A stretch of 64,000 bases of DNA from Reticulascus tulasneorum. Its lineage: Eukaryota > Ascomycota > Sordariomycetes > Glomerellales > Reticulascaceae. Location: NCBI GenBank assembly GCA_001557505.1, contig LSAX01000004.1:1302001-1366000 (forward strand), in the 5' to 3' direction. A program made the translations under genes and the position numbers. Under the pieces are notes generated by a model. It had not been told where the DNA came from and ran no database searches. It saw only the letters and a program-made list of their open reading frames with translations. Below are positions 44,355 through 57,051 of this stretch, piece after piece (within the stretch, counting starts at the first letter, position 1; each line of letters opens with the position of its first letter).

Positions 44355-47300
44355 CAAAGCGTGGAGACAAAAGTCACAGTCCAACAGTTCCAACCAGCGG
44401 GCCTTCCTAGCCTAATACCCGTGTTATAGCGGACCGCCGGCGCAACTGCAATCGCGATCTGGAGCAATAGCGTTCCATCGCGATTCCAGCCATCTCGACC
44501 TTCCAAAAGCTTCCAAAGAAACGCCTCGTCCCCTATCGTGGTGAGGGCAGTATTGTCGCGCATGCCAGGGCCACTCCGATAGTTTCAAGCAGGAAGCCAT
44601 CGCAAGCCCCCGCTCGGCGACCAATCAATTAATCGGAGTTTCGTCGCATCAATAAATCAGTCCCATCAGGTCATCGACATGAACTGCCCCGTTACAGTGT
44701 GTGATGATTGGGGAAGTACCACATACCTGATAAACTACACGAATACAGCGATAGAGTGAATGCTACCCAAACCCCGGCTCATTGAGCAGTCTCGGGTCCC
44801 AAGGACGGGCCATTGTTTCTAACTTTAAACCGCAATATAAAATTTGTAAAGTCCGAAGGGACGCATGACAAGCGTGACAGGCGAGGCACTAGCTAGGACA
44901 AGGAGCTTGGAGAGCACAGAGACCGACAATCAAAATTCAGATTACAGCTAGGTTCTTGGGAGCCCTGAAGCAATCCAACAGGGCAAACAAAAACTCAGCA
45001 GCAGCAATATCAGACACGTCTAGGGGTCTGTCTTGATTGTGCCTAACCGACGGTGCCAACAGGATGTAGCAAGATGTCTTTGGTTGGCTCGTCTTGTCTC
45101 TTTTTCTTTTGAGCATGTCTTGTTCCGGGGAGAGGGGGCATTGTTAGGGACGACTGAGCCCCGAGGGGTTGCTTTTCCTCATGTGGGCGATTACCAAGGA
45201 TCCTGGAGAGGCCCAGAAGCAAAAGAGGGCATGAAAGAGACTCATCTGGCCACGTTCGCGACAGCACATCGATGGAGAGCGACGACTTCCTAATGGCCAT
45301 GTTTCACCTGTGCATCTCGGCCTGCGCATGCCTTGTCCCCCCCTCCCCGTTGTCTCTGGCTCTGGCACTGGCTCTGTCTCTGGGCCCTGCATGGGGGGGC
45401 TCCACGCCATACGAGTTCTGCCAATGCCAGTAAAGGTCGTGGGAGACAACACAAACAATCGGAGAATCGGGGGACAAGCCATTATCTTTTTTCTTGCGCT
45501 CGCGCGCCTCCCTTGATTCGCTCGTTCGAGTCGCCGCAGGAGATTTGCTGCATCTGCGAGTCCTCTCTGGGTCAAGGAGGACATGCATTCTTCCCAGAAT
45601 GGTGTGGTGTGCTTGCAATATGCAAGCTGATGCCCGGGGATCCCTGTCGCGATTGCTCGCTGGCAGGTCAGGGCCCTGGAGATCAAATGGGAAGTCAGGT
45701 GTTGATCGACAAGGTTAACCATTCGTTTCAATATCAGAGACGATTTTGACGAGGAAAATGCACAAGGACAAGGCTTCGCAAGTGCGGGCCGCTTTTCGAA
45801 TCCTCAACCGGGCGGATGAGAATTTTCATTGAATCTCGTCTCGAAGATCCAATGACCATAGTCATAACATTGGCCAAGGATGCCATCGACTTCGAATCCT
45901 AGCCAGAGATTATGGGCCCATCCGCACCCCCGCCTCCTAGCCAGAGCCGTCCGTCCTGCACCTACTGTGACTGCAAAAGGTAACTCGTACGGATTGCACG
46001 GATTCCTCCGCACTATCTTGTATGCTAGATATGCCAGCGAAATTGATAAGGCAAGTCGGACAGTGCTTCGCTGCTTTATCACCCGACTTTAAAGTTCGAG
46101 TTATCAAACCATATTCTGTTAGTGGGGATTCGCAGACCCGTTGGGGTGAAAGTTTAGTGGCAGGTAAACGTGTGATTCTACGGTCTCCGGCCGTTGAGAG
46201 ATGCTCGTGACCGCAGCCACGTCGAGAATGCATTCGACTATCGACCACGGTCAAACGGCCAGTCCGGCTACGAAACCATCAGTTATCAGAGAAATTCCCG
46301 TGTGCTGGCTGTTCTTGTCCCGCTGCAACCCATGTCCATGTTCGCGACAATATTGAGCATTGTTATCGCCGGGTCGATGGTGTGGGGGTTGGGGTTGTTC
46401 ACCAACATCCCCCGGCCCATGTCGCTCAAGATGATGCCAAACCGCAGCACTGGAACTGGGGCAGTCATAATCATCTTGCAGAGTTGCTTTTCTCGTACAA
46501 TATCAAAGCGCCCATGCAATGGCGATTAATTAGATTGAGTGGCAGGCAAGTAGGAGCCGCTGCAGGGGTCCTCCCATAAACCTCTGTTATATCAGGCTGC
46601 AAGCGTTTTACAACTCGGGGGGGTGGCCCAGTGAATATTCAATTCAATTGCGTCCGTAAGGTCTGATGGTCCTGGACCCCGATTCAGGCTCTGCAGAGAG
46701 TGCTTGCAGTTCATCACTTGCAGCTTGATTTCTCCTTTTCGCCAGAGCCACCAAATGCACGAGTTGATCTCCCGTCCCAAAGTAGGAGAGAACAGAGGTT
46801 CTGGGAGCGCCACTACCACCACAAGTCAAGCACTGCAGCCTATGAATTTCATTGAATTCCGCCACGATGCTGTCCAACTATCCCAAAGCCCAGATGTGCC
46901 TTGCTTTGCCTAGGGTATCCCGGATGTCGTGACGCTTGGGTAATATGGTGATCTGTTGGTTGGTGGTTGGGTCTTGGGACCTACCACCCGGCCATCCCAT
47001 CCAAGACATAGGATGATCTTAAGGCTCATCATATAGGGCAATCACGATCCTTGACTGCAAATTTTGTAGTCACAGCGGCAGGCTCTCGCCAAAGTCTCCT
47101 TGATACGGCCATCAGACTTCTTCGGAACACCAATTGAGGGACCAAATGCAATCATCAAACCATGGCTGCGGAGCAAATGATAAGCGCCACGGTCATTGGA
47201 GAGGAGCACACCCTGTCTCGTCCCGATATGCAGACCGCCTCCTCGGGACCCTAGTGGAGTGAAGCTAAGAAGCTTCCTACACATGAATTAGGGAGCGACA

Positions 47301-48180
47301 TGACTGACGAGAAAAGCCTCACACGAGGAAGGGAGACTCTCGACGTGCCGTTTGCTGCAGGTGTAGAAGTTAAGGCACGAGAATGTCTCACTTATTATGC
47401 GTGTGCTTGCAGTGAGCCAAGCACGGAGCATCATTTGACTCAAGTCAAAAGCCAAAACCCGCGTGGTCGGGGTCTAGCTAGTGGTAGAAGCATAACTGGG
47501 TAGCGTGGCTTTGTGCCATTGCGAGGTCCGATGCTGCCAACCTCATTGCTTTCCTCAATCACGGAGAGGTCCACGGAGGTCAGGGCTTTGGTTCATGAGG
47601 CTCTGGCATGATCCCAGCAGATTTCATCTCCTCTGATCGTCGGAAGTCTTCCGTTGACTCCTGGAAGAAAGTGACCAACATGATGACGAGACAGGCGTTG
47701 TGCAGGAATAAGCGGACAATGTAGCATTTGGCGCAATATGCGGCAAGGTCCAATTTCGTTGGAAACTGGGAAAACTGGCTTTGCTTAAGCTCCTTGATTG
47801 CGTGAAATCACCACCAGCGTCACGCAGGTGCCACAGCGTTGCACTGGGCAGGTGGGTGCATCACCGCCTTCAAGGGTTGTTCCAGGCCTACGGGACTGGA
47901 TCCCTGGGCTTAATAATGAGGCGGCAAGGTCATCGACAAGCCTGCAGGCGCCTCCAAGAATGGCACTAGCTTTCCGGAGGGGATATCCGTCAAAACAATT
48001 GTGCTCATCTGAGGGAGTCTGGATTCTCGTGGTGAAATCCTCGACCGGGGGCCGGGGGTGGATGGTGATTCCGCTCTCTGTCTTCGATGTACTTACAGGT
48101 ACTGAGCAATTTGGGAGGGTTGAGCATTGAGGTAGATGATCTGTTTCGCGACATGATACGAATCTTTGCGCACCGAGAAC

Positions 48181-48204
48181 CTGGACCTGGACCTGGACCT
48201 GGAC
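48181..48204. repeat. (CTGGAC)4 hexamer repeat
   Basis: Four perfect tandem CTGGAC hexamers. They lie inside open frames on both strands (encoding repeated Leu-Asp or Val-Gln pairs), which explains part of the length of the otherwise unsupported frame at 47785-48351. Confidence 0.92.
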
Positions 48205-49987
48205 AAGTATGTAAACGAAGTCGAAAAGCGGCACGAAAAACGGGTAGGTCAACTCAGAGGACCCGACACCGTGGAATCCGATCCACGCCACGCCGCTCTG
48301 GCGACTGCTAAAATACTCCAGATGCCACACTACACGGTGAAGATTACCCAAAGAAGACTTTTGCCCCTTTAGCTTCGACCCAGAGCCACGTGTGATAGCG
48401 ACATATCGATGAGGAATCTTGGACTTGGAGAACCTAGCAGATCCGCCCCCCTCCCCCCCCCCGTCGATGACCTGCTAAATTAGCACTTGCTCCTACTTCT
48501 TAGGTTTTGTTTTAGTTAGTTGGTGGGCAAATTCGATAGTTTCATCCTCCATGATCCACTCTGGGGAGTGATCAATCATCCACGTGGTGTACAGTACAGG
48601 GCAAGGATGTAATGGGATTGCGATGTTCAGATGTATTGGTGCACTCTTACGCTGAGTCCGGAGGGGTTAATTTACAGCGAGATCTATTGAATCACGACGG
48701 TGATCATGTACGAGTCCAGCATATCTACAAAACATGGGACACATATGTATAGGCGCTTTCTACAGTGGAAACATGGTGAGCAGGGGAAGAGGCGGCCGTG
48801 TCTGGACTGGCGATTGACACGCCTAAAACCTTGAGGTCGAATGGCATGCAGGTTTAGTCTTCCCGGACCCTTCTGCATCCGAAATTGATTGCTGCAGGCT
48901 GCAGGAAGGTCGGCGACCTCTCCCTTAGGTGGTGGTGATCGGCCATCAAGAACAAAGATCAGCAAGCCAATCTGTCAATGGTTCCTCACTGCCGAAGGAA
49001 CCTGGGCCCAGGGCTTGCAGGGCCGTCGTCCTCCCCACATTATGGCGGTTTGGCAACATTGACTAAATCATTTGCAAGGGTTGGTTGCTCTGTTCCAGGA
49101 TGCTCCATGCTGGCGCCAGACACAGTACGTAGAACGGATGGTACAACGTAGTGCGTGGGCATGTGGGTATGTATACCCAGACATGGAAAAACTGCGTGTT
49201 CTCACGCTGTTTGTTATCATGTCTCGGGCGACCGACAAACTGTGGTCCAGATCCACCCTCCACAAGCTTCAACTCCCGGACTGGGCTTGTATGGCTTGGG
49301 TTACGAAGGGGGTGTTTCCGCCTGTCCGCGGGACTTCCCATGTGGGCCAGGATTGCAGATGCTAGCATCCCCTCGGTATGTGTCCATACGGCCGTTACCG
49401 GTAGCATGGCCCATGATTTTACTGCAATTGATTCAATGGTCTCAGTTCCACAACCTTGAAAACACCATCTTCCGTACATGTGTCTGTGAGTCCTCACCCT
49501 GCATCGACAGGGAGATAGCCACCCTGCCACCACCATCCCATCCCAATATTTATGAGCCTCGCGGAACTTGCCTCGCTGGTTCACTCTCCTGTCGCTAAGC
49601 AGACGGAACTAATTCCTTGGCATTGCGGAATTTGAGTTTGAGATGGATTTTGAGCCTCATCCAGTCAGGGCAATGGACCAAACTTGCCACCACTATCACC
49701 TCACGGGGTAATCCATAAGCGCTTCATCAGCCGAACACTGGAAATGTCTTGATGATGATGTACACTACGGCAATTCGGCGATCCCATACCCCAGTTACAT
49801 AGACTATGGACATGTGCAGCTGGATTATCGAGAACTAGTAAATGGGTTGTCGCTGTCGTCGTCACATTCCCCCAACAGAGCGCATGCTTGCAACCATCAA
49901 CGGAGATACCGTAGCAATATCGAATAGTTTGTGGACATTTTAGCGAGACGTTGAGCTCTCATGACGCTGAGTCGACATCGGTCCGCC

Positions 49988-50883
49988 TCAGATGTTGGCA
50001 ACTTCCCCCCTCCATCCCCATCCACCTGGCGCATCCTCGCCCAGTATGCGCATCCCAGACGCTTCGCATATTTCAATCACAACACCTCGCACTGCCCTGA
50101 CTTCTTCAATAGATGCGCCTCCATTGAGGGCACCCTTAAGGTGGCCTTTGAGTTGTGGGTTGACCTGAAGCGGATGTAGTTAGCGGTAGTCCTTCGAGGC
50201 CTGGTTGTGAATTTGACATCTCACTCACGTCTTGAGGGACCAATCCAGCGATGAGAACGAAAGACGTCTCTGCTGGAGATAAAATGCTCGTGTTGCTCAG
50301 GATGTATCCGTACATCAGTCGTGCCGTCAAACCCAGGTCTTCTGTTCCGGATCGATCCATCTGTCCCATTACCCGCTTGGAGATCTTGCCGTATACTTTG
50401 TCCCAAAATGTTTGGCCGCGGTGTAGGACTTTCCACGTTGGCGTGTCATAAATATCCACGTATCTTCCCGTAGGCGAGTAGCCCAAAGGCTCATCCATGA
50501 GGTGATCGGGAGTCACAGCTTTGAGAGCCATCAAGGCATTAATTGTCTGTCTCGATGCATTAGCTTCAACTCGTTTCTTGGTCGGGTGAGTGCCGTACCT
50601 TGGGTAATCCACCGACTGCTGATGCTTTCATCAGAGCCTCTCGCATTCTCCTGGTTATGCTGAGCTCCTCGTCGCACTTGAAGTAATCATCACTGGACCC
50701 TAACTCATAAGCTATCGCATGATTGTAGACCTTCGCAATCTCATCGGGCCTGTTTAATATGGCTAACGTTGCTGCTGCGATGAAATACCACGAATGCCTG
50801 GGGAGATGTGGTCGGTTTCGTACAGAAAATAGCAGAGCAGGCGTAATGATCGGGGCCAGAGGCGATACCACTATTGGGGCCAT
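49988..50883 (-). CDS. Carboxymuconolactone decarboxylase (AhpD-like) family protein
   Basis: Three exons: 50883-50599, 50546-50229 and 50164-49988, giving 259 residues; all introns are phase 0 with GTACGG/GTGAGT donors and GCTAAT/GCTAAC branch sites. The all-helical pattern, with ITRRMREALMKASAVGGLPK, then the junction into TINALMALKAVTP, TARLMYGYILSN, SPAETSFVLIAGLVPQDVNP and HLKGALNGGASIEEVRAVRG, matches fungal proteins annotated as CMD/AhpD-like. The CxxC of peroxidase-active AhpD is not present; a single Cys is seen in VVIEICEASGM, so peroxidase activity should not be assumed. It ends in a Trp/Gly-rich tail. No clear targeting signal. It is divergent from hrd1 across 621 bp. Family assignment is from overall pattern and is less certain than the gene model. 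Confidence 0.8.
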
Positions 50884-51504
50884 GATTCTGCAATGATGCT
50901 AGAGGCTACCACCAGATCCTGAAGACGAAATCGTCAACCGGATGGCATTCTTAACGTTGAAAATGCGAGAGTAGCAACGAAGCCAGACACCCGATTTGAT
51001 ATAGCCAACTTACCACCAAGGCGCTGTCTACGGGTCTTCTCCTAGGACACAAATGTCAGTTGTGAGAACCAACTGGCTCCGCCTTCAAGCGGTTCCTCCA
51101 CCACCCGCGACGGGCGGATGAGAATAGAACATATATTGTTCAAACGACCTCGGTATTTGCTATGAGCCGTGGCGGCGAAGCTCCGGGTTTACCAGGACAG
51201 TGAAAACATACAGTGTCCAGATATTGAATTTACTGTAACTTATCGGCTGCTATCCTGTTTTCCGATATTCCGCCGGGAACTGGTATCACGTGCCACTGCG
51301 TCCCCCTGCGTCATCTCATGCTAAGGTAAGCAGTCGCATCCTAGATGCTTGTCATAACGTGGCATCAACAAGTTTCGAGCTTCCCGGTGCCTCCCAAACA
51401 CGGCTTTCCACGACGGCTTCCTATTGCAGTTCCCACAATGGGCACCTGAATGATTCACAACATCTAGTTCATCAGAGGCTATCTTCTGATCCATCGTGAT
51501 CAAG
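50884..51504. promoter_or_regulatory. Shared divergent promoter of the CMD-like gene and hrd1
   Basis: 621 bp between the two start codons. Both promoters must lie here. I did not see an unambiguous unfolded-protein-response element, though hrd1 is a UPR target in yeast. Confidence 0.45.
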
Positions 51505-54201
51505 ATGCGGCTCGTTTGGTATGCAGGGGTTAGTATTTCCAGCAACAAAGCTACGAAGCTATGGACAGCTAGCTTCAGCTTCATGTCAGCTTCCGACGAA
51601 GGCGGAAAGTCATCTTGCTAACTCATACAACTAGGCCTCGACGGCCCTTGCGGCCTCGGTCGTGCTCTCCGCTTTCCATCAACGAGCGAACTTCTATTCT
51701 GCTATGGTATACTTGGCTCAGAGCAACTTTTGTCTACTGGTTTGTACCTCCATCGAAGGCATTTTCAAACAATGATTACCGAACGGGAAACCTAACGTAC
51801 CGCATGCAGATCCTCGTCAACTTTATCTACCTGATCTACGGCTCTTTTATCTATGGCCTCCAACGGCTATTCTATGGTCCTCTGCGACAAGTCGAAGTCG
51901 AACAGCTATCCGAAAAAGCCTGGTTTGCAATCACTGAAACCTGTCTCGCCATGACAATCTTCAGAGAAGAGATTGGCGCATGGTTCCTTGTGATGTTCAC
52001 CGCGTTGGTCACTGGGAAGGTATGGGGCTGGATTGGCGATGGCCGAGTGGAAGTTCTGGAGCAACAGCCTCCGGCAAACCCCGGACTCTTTCACACCAGG
52101 CTCAGTGTTTCCCTTGTGCTCAGCATGGTATACGATACGTGGCTTCTTAGCTACACTATAAGTACCGTTATACAACAGGCCAGACCGAATATGATGGTCA
52201 TGTTCCTCTTCGAGTTTGCAGTGCTAGCTACCTGCTCGGCGCGAACCGCCATCCGATACGTGGTCTCTGTGATGGAGGCAAGGATTGTAAAAATACAGAC
52301 CAGACAACGACTCGAAGAGCGCCGGAGAGAAGTGCGAGAACAGAGGGAGGAGCTCCTCAGACAGAGAGAACAAGATCAGAATGCGGAAGCGAGCACGGAA
52401 GATCAACCCGAACTGCCCCGCGAAGAAGATATCGATGAAATGGACATCGAAGTCCCAGGCTGGGAAGCGAAGGGTCAATGGATTTTGGCCCTGGACCTTG
52501 TCACTGGTAAGAAAATCCCCGATCAGGCTCCACCACAAATCTAATTGTCCTGCAGATGGTGTGAAGTTGATCATCTACATTGCCTTCTTTACCATCCTAT
52601 TGACGTTCTACGGCCTCCCAATACACATTATGAGAGACCTATTTATGACAGCTCGGTCGTTCATCAAGCGTGGCTCGGCGCTCTACAGATACCGCAAGGC
52701 AGTTGAGGATATGAACCGCTATCCCGATGCCACCCTAGAAGAACTGACCAGAGAAGACACCTGCATAATCTGCAGAGAGGAGATGCGACCATGGGACCCG
52801 GCCAACAACCCCGGTGCAGTGGAGCGAACACGACCGAAGAAACTTCCCTGCGGCCATATTCTACACTTCGGCTGCCTGAAGAGCTGGTTAGAACGGCAGC
52901 AAGTCTGCCCTACCTGCCGCAACCCAGTGGTTGGGAACAACCCACCGGCTGCACCGAACCGAGAGGCCGTGCTTGCTAGGATGGGACTCGCGGGTTTCGG
53001 AGCTCCACCTGCCGCTGCAGCTCAGCAACAGCCTCCAGTGAACGGAGCAGCTGCTGGGCCAGCCGCCGCTGGGCAACAGCAGGCCCCTCGAAATGGGGGG
53101 GTCCGTATGTTCAATTTAGGGCCTCTTAGGCTGGGGTTTGCCCAGGGCGCCGAAAACATGCAGGAGCTGGCTCAGCGAATGGACTTGCCACCAGAAGCTC
53201 TCGGACAACGGGCCCCACAAGAGGCTCCGACTCCCACGCCGCCTGCTCCTCCGACTGGGAACGATGCTGGCAGCCACCTGCCAGCGATCCGGAACCAGAT
53301 ACGAGAACTGGATCACCTCATTCAGCGAGAGATGCAGGCTCTACAAGCTGCGCAGATGGAGCTACAAACTGTGCAGCTTCTCACAGCAGAACTTGCTCGT
53401 ATTCGCCAACTTCAACAAGGACAGAATCAACCGCCAATTGTTGCTTCTCCGTTCCCTACCAATAACATCCAGCTGCCTCAACGGGTGCCATCACCCTTCC
53501 CCCAGATGCAGCTGCCTCAGATGCAGTTACCTCATATGCCTCTGCATCAAACCATACGGCTCAACGGCCCAACAGTCACTCGACATGGACCCATGCCATA
53601 CTCGAACGTAATCCCTGCTGGTAGTTCCGAACTACCAGATGGAGTTGTCATTCCACCAGGATGGTCACTGCTACCATTGCAGAGGATCGACGGTCCCCAA
53701 ACGCCCTTCACTCCTCCGTCCGCGATGGGAGAGAACGGGCCAGGCTTAACCACGGCGCAGCACAGCGCGTTTCTGACCGACCCAGCTGCTGGTCTTGGTA
53801 CCCCCGTGAATGTCAACGGCACCACACCAGCAACTCAAAATAACGATTCAAGCCAACCCATTGAGTCAACCACCCAGCCCACAACCTCGGCTCAAACAGC
53901 TACAACTACAGTGGCCGTCGAGAGAACGGAGTCGCCTGCACTTCTTGCTCCAAATCCGGTTGCACCAAATTGGGGCGGAACAAATCAGCTATTTGGAAGT
54001 GGTATCGGCTTGAATCCTGTAGCAAACCCTCCCCAGCCGACTGCTCCAACGGAGGACTCCGTGGCTGATGAACAGGTGAACAAGCCTCAGGAGGCTATTG
54101 TTTCTTCCCCGGTAACAGAAGAGGACGGGGCTGAAAGCAGTGCTGGAAACAAAGGCAAGGGAAAAGCAGTCACGGTGGAAGAAGCTCCTGACGAGGAGTA
54201 A
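51505..54201 (+). CDS. hrd1: ERAD E3 ubiquitin ligase Hrd1/Der3
   Basis: Membrane RING ligase of the endoplasmic reticulum that ubiquitinates misfolded proteins for retrotranslocation and degradation, with Hrd3, Der1 and Usa1. Four exons: 51505-51528, 51635-51739, 51810-52506 and 52556-54201, giving 823 residues. The short first exon (MRLVWYAG) and second exon ([20 protein letters not shown] onward) are needed for the conserved N-terminus and would be missed by taking the long open frame from 51615. Multiple membrane segments follow, including [20 protein letters not shown] and [20 protein letters not shown]. The RING-H2 runs from Cys345 (CIIC) through [15 protein letters not shown] to Cys396 (CPTC). 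A long Pro/Gln/Ala-rich cytosolic tail ends in acidic and Lys/Gly-rich sequence. A basic, Glu/Arg-rich coiled segment precedes the last membrane helix. Introns are 106, 70 and 49 nt. Confidence 0.97.
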
Positions 54202-54995
54202 GAATGACTTGAATTGCTTGTTTTACACCGCATCACCGACGGCGTTTGGGGGAATGTCAGGGCAGATCGTTGTACAATCATACCACTTCTGTAGCAGCAA
54301 CATTGGCCAAGCCCTTCAAGGTTTTCCTTTTCCCCATTACCTTGTCTCAGCTTCCCTGTCGCTTTGAATGCATTCGTGCCTCTAATGATGACCCGTGGTG
54401 TCTCATATCAGCAGCTCCTGGACGTACTCGCACTGCTGGATCTATAATCAGGGGTCTATCTATATCAAGGTACCGCATTCTCCAAGTATAAACTTCATCG
54501 ACCACAATTTATATTTATGCCGATCCTTATACTAATTAGTCATTCATTATTCCTAATTTATTTTAAGAGTCCGCAACGTTTAGATGATTAGCTACTAGCT
54601 CTTCCTTGATTGCAAGCCCCCAAAGCCTGCTCTTCACGGAAGTTTCCTTGAAGGCAGGTCATAGGATAGGCGGCAGCAACAGCGGCGGCTTTGGGGGCCC
54701 TTTACCTTCATTGGCCAGCCGGTCCGTCTTGTCTTGGCCGACGGTAAGAGCCGCCGTCCCGGAGCCACAAGAATGCTCGTTCGACGCCAATTGGATGGAC
54801 CACTGCAAGCCATTTCCTTTTTCGTACATCATGTTGCGAACCTTGCATAACAGGGTACTTACACAGAGCAGCATCATATTCAGATGCCTCGATATATACA
54901 ATGTTTCGAAAAACCCCGTTCCGTCCTCCCCTTTCCAGTTCATCACATCCCAAAACAACTCCCAAGTCGAGATACTCAAAGTTTAGTCTCAGGAA
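54202..54995. other. Spacer between hrd1 and the Zn2Cys6 factor
   Basis: About 790 bp holding the hrd1 3' region and the promoter of the next gene. It is A/T-rich near 54500-54570. No gene seen. Confidence 0.5.
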
Positions 54996-56808
54996 ATGGT
55001 TGGCGTACCTCGGTCTGGTGGGTGCCATACGTGCCGGCGACGGAGGATCAAGGTACTGTACCTCAGTCTAAGTGGAAAGGGTCGGCCGCCACAAGATATT
55101 GATGAGACCACCAACTGACTGGTGTGCGTGATAATGCAGTGTGACCAGCAGCGCCCCGACTGCCAGAGATGCCAGGATGATGGTAAGACCTGCGAAGGCT
55201 ACGAGAGGTGGGCAACCTACGTCAACCGCACAGCCGCGGGCGGGCTTCAGAAACGCGAAAGGCTGGAAGAGGCCATCATCCCGCAGATGCGCAATCTCAG
55301 CACTAGTGCGGGGGTGTCGAGGTCATCAAGCCCTGCGAGGCCAGCAGGCGGAAGATCTGAATCCAGTATCGGTTTGGGTAACGCTTCCAGCTCCACTGCC
55401 GGCCCGTCAACGGAAACTAAGCGTCGCGCGGACGCCTCTGCTGAGCCAGTGCTACCACCCCTCGACAGGAATCTCTTGCTGAGATTCTGTGATCTCTACT
55501 TACCAGCATCTGAAACAGATCGCGCAGGCGGCGGACCGCTGTGCTGGATCCCTATAGCGTGCAGACTGCCGGACCCGGATCCCGTGCTGCGACTGGCACT
55601 GTATGCATTGGCGGCCAGTAGGGTGGCGTACGTCGACAAGGATGCAGTTCTCGGCAAGGAAAGCCTGAGATGCTACGGGGAGACGCTCAAACTGTTGCAG
55701 CGCATCCTCAGCAGCCAAGATCCGCCCGAGTCCAAGGCTAGCGACCAAGTCCTTACAGCATGCCAATGTCTCATGATTTTTGAGGTACCTACGAACCATA
55801 TCCATATCCAGAGGCTGTTTTATTGGCTAATTCCGTTTTCTGTCGTAATCAGTTATTCGGTCCCGTCGTCACCTCCCCCAAGGCTGCCGAAAGCCATCTG
55901 AAAGGCATTATCCGCATCGCTGCGATGCGCCGACCAGATGACTTCCGTTCTGAGTCTGCTGCCGCTCTGCTGAGCGATATTAGAGCCCTTGATGTATGTA
56001 CTTGATCCTATTCCAGGGCATGGGCCGAATTTCTGATTTGTTCTCCTTGTAGGTGGTGGCCTGCATTCACCAAGGGACAAAATCCGCCTTGTCCGCCACA
56101 GAATGGAGATTCGAAGGGGAAATCACGACGGTGCGCACCGCTGAGCACAAATTATGTGACTTGGCACTCGATCTCTGTACTCTCTTCGCCGAAGAAGAGG
56201 CTGCCAAGGTAGCCGATCAGTTGGACCAATCAAAGATCCGAGATCTTGTGTCACGAATGGATGACTGGGCAGTTCAGTTCACTGGCACACACCAGCGAAT
56301 TCTTGATCTAAGCCCGATGGCGCCTTCGGGCAAAAAGTACGGCGATGTCAACTCGGCGGTCTACAACACTTGGTACCTGATTCTCATTCTCGAGGTTTCG
56401 ATCTGGATCCACGGCCATAGAGATCGGCTTGCCGAACATCAGGAGGACGGGCCCTCGAGCAGTCAAGATGAACTGGCTCAGCCTCTGGCCCCTTTCTTTG
56501 AGGCCCAGGAAGCCGATTGGAGAGACCAAATTTGCCGGCAAACCGTCGATGCGCTCAAGTACGTAACTGAAGACAAAATGGGCCTCTTTGGAGCGCAGGT
56601 GTCCATCTTCCCGATTCTCATGCTCCTGCGGCTATTGCCCAATGATCACCCATCCTATGCCGATGCCGCCGCACTCTATGTTCGCTCGGTGACGAAGAGT
56701 GGTGTGAGCAATGAACTGAATTATCCACTGCCCAAGGGGCAAGCTTCAGCGGGCATTGAGTTCTGGCATCAGGTTGGTGACCTGGTCGAACCCAGAGGTC
56801 GGGACTAG
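54996..56808 (+). CDS. Zn(II)2Cys6 fungal transcription factor
   Basis: Nuclear DNA-binding regulator. Four exons: 54996-55052, 55140-55784, 55853-55993 and 56053-56808, giving 532 residues; all introns are phase 0. The binuclear cluster is Cys10-x2-Cys13-x6-Cys20-x6-Cys27-x2-Cys30-x6-Cys37, beginning GGCHTCRRRRIKC. The first intron splits it between Lys19 and Cys20, a common position for this family, and the 19-codon first exon is too short to show as an ORF. The rest is the helical C-terminal region seen in small Zn2Cys6 regulators (LRFCDLYLPASETD, ALYALAASRVAYVDKDA, ACQCLMIFE joined to LFGPVVTSPKAAESH). Target genes are not evident. It is convergent with a GMC alcohol oxidase 243 bp away; regulation of that gene is only a suggestion. 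Confidence 0.92.
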
Positions 56809-56860
56809 GCCATGGGGCACAGGCAGGCAGGCAGCAGAAAATACAAATCTCATGAAACTT

Positions 56861-56869
56861 TTATTTATT
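56861..56869 (-). terminator. Possible AATAAA poly(A) signal of the GMC gene
   Basis: On the minus strand this reads as two overlapping AATAAA copies, about 190 nt past the GMC stop codon. It lies only about 50 nt past the stop of the convergent Zn2Cys6 gene, so the two 3' untranslated regions would overlap. Weak evidence. Confidence 0.35.
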
Positions 56870-57051
56870 ATTATTTTTTCTAGCGACTATGCGTCCGATT
56901 CCGCCTTATTGGCCAGTCAATTCCTACTTTCATCGCCTGCTTGGGAGACAATTTTTGTGCAAGCTTATAAAGATCAAGTTTACCAACACCTGTTCAGTTA
57001 CTAGTTGGCAGTTTAGAACGAGCGCCGAAATTTTAAATGAGATTTTCATGC

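Larger units (their letters stand above)
33875..49987. other. 16-kb gene-poor, repeat-dotted region
   Basis: No ORF here can be supported as a gene. The longest frames (up to 287 codons at 34355-35218, 195 at 45144-45731, 188 at 47785-48351) are low-complexity or mirrored on the other strand and show no motif or splice pattern. The region contains a tetranucleotide array, pyrimidine tracts, three homopolymers of at least 13 G or C, a heptamer minisatellite and a hexamer repeat. No transposase, reverse transcriptase, long terminal repeat, tRNA or 5S rRNA was recognised. The left part is presumably the promoter and long leader of the C2H2 factor; unannotated non-coding RNA is possible. Confidence 0.55.

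Noticed and set aside
45144..45731. 195-codon minus-strand ORF
   Set aside because: No motif, random-looking composition and overlapping frames on the other strand.
45880..45905. tRNA B-box-like TTCGAATCC
   Set aside because: No A box or cloverleaf arms could be found around it.
47785..48351. 188-codon minus-strand ORF
   Set aside because: Part of it is the CTGGAC hexamer repeat read as Val-Gln; the rest shows no recognisable domain. Possible remnant, but not supportable.
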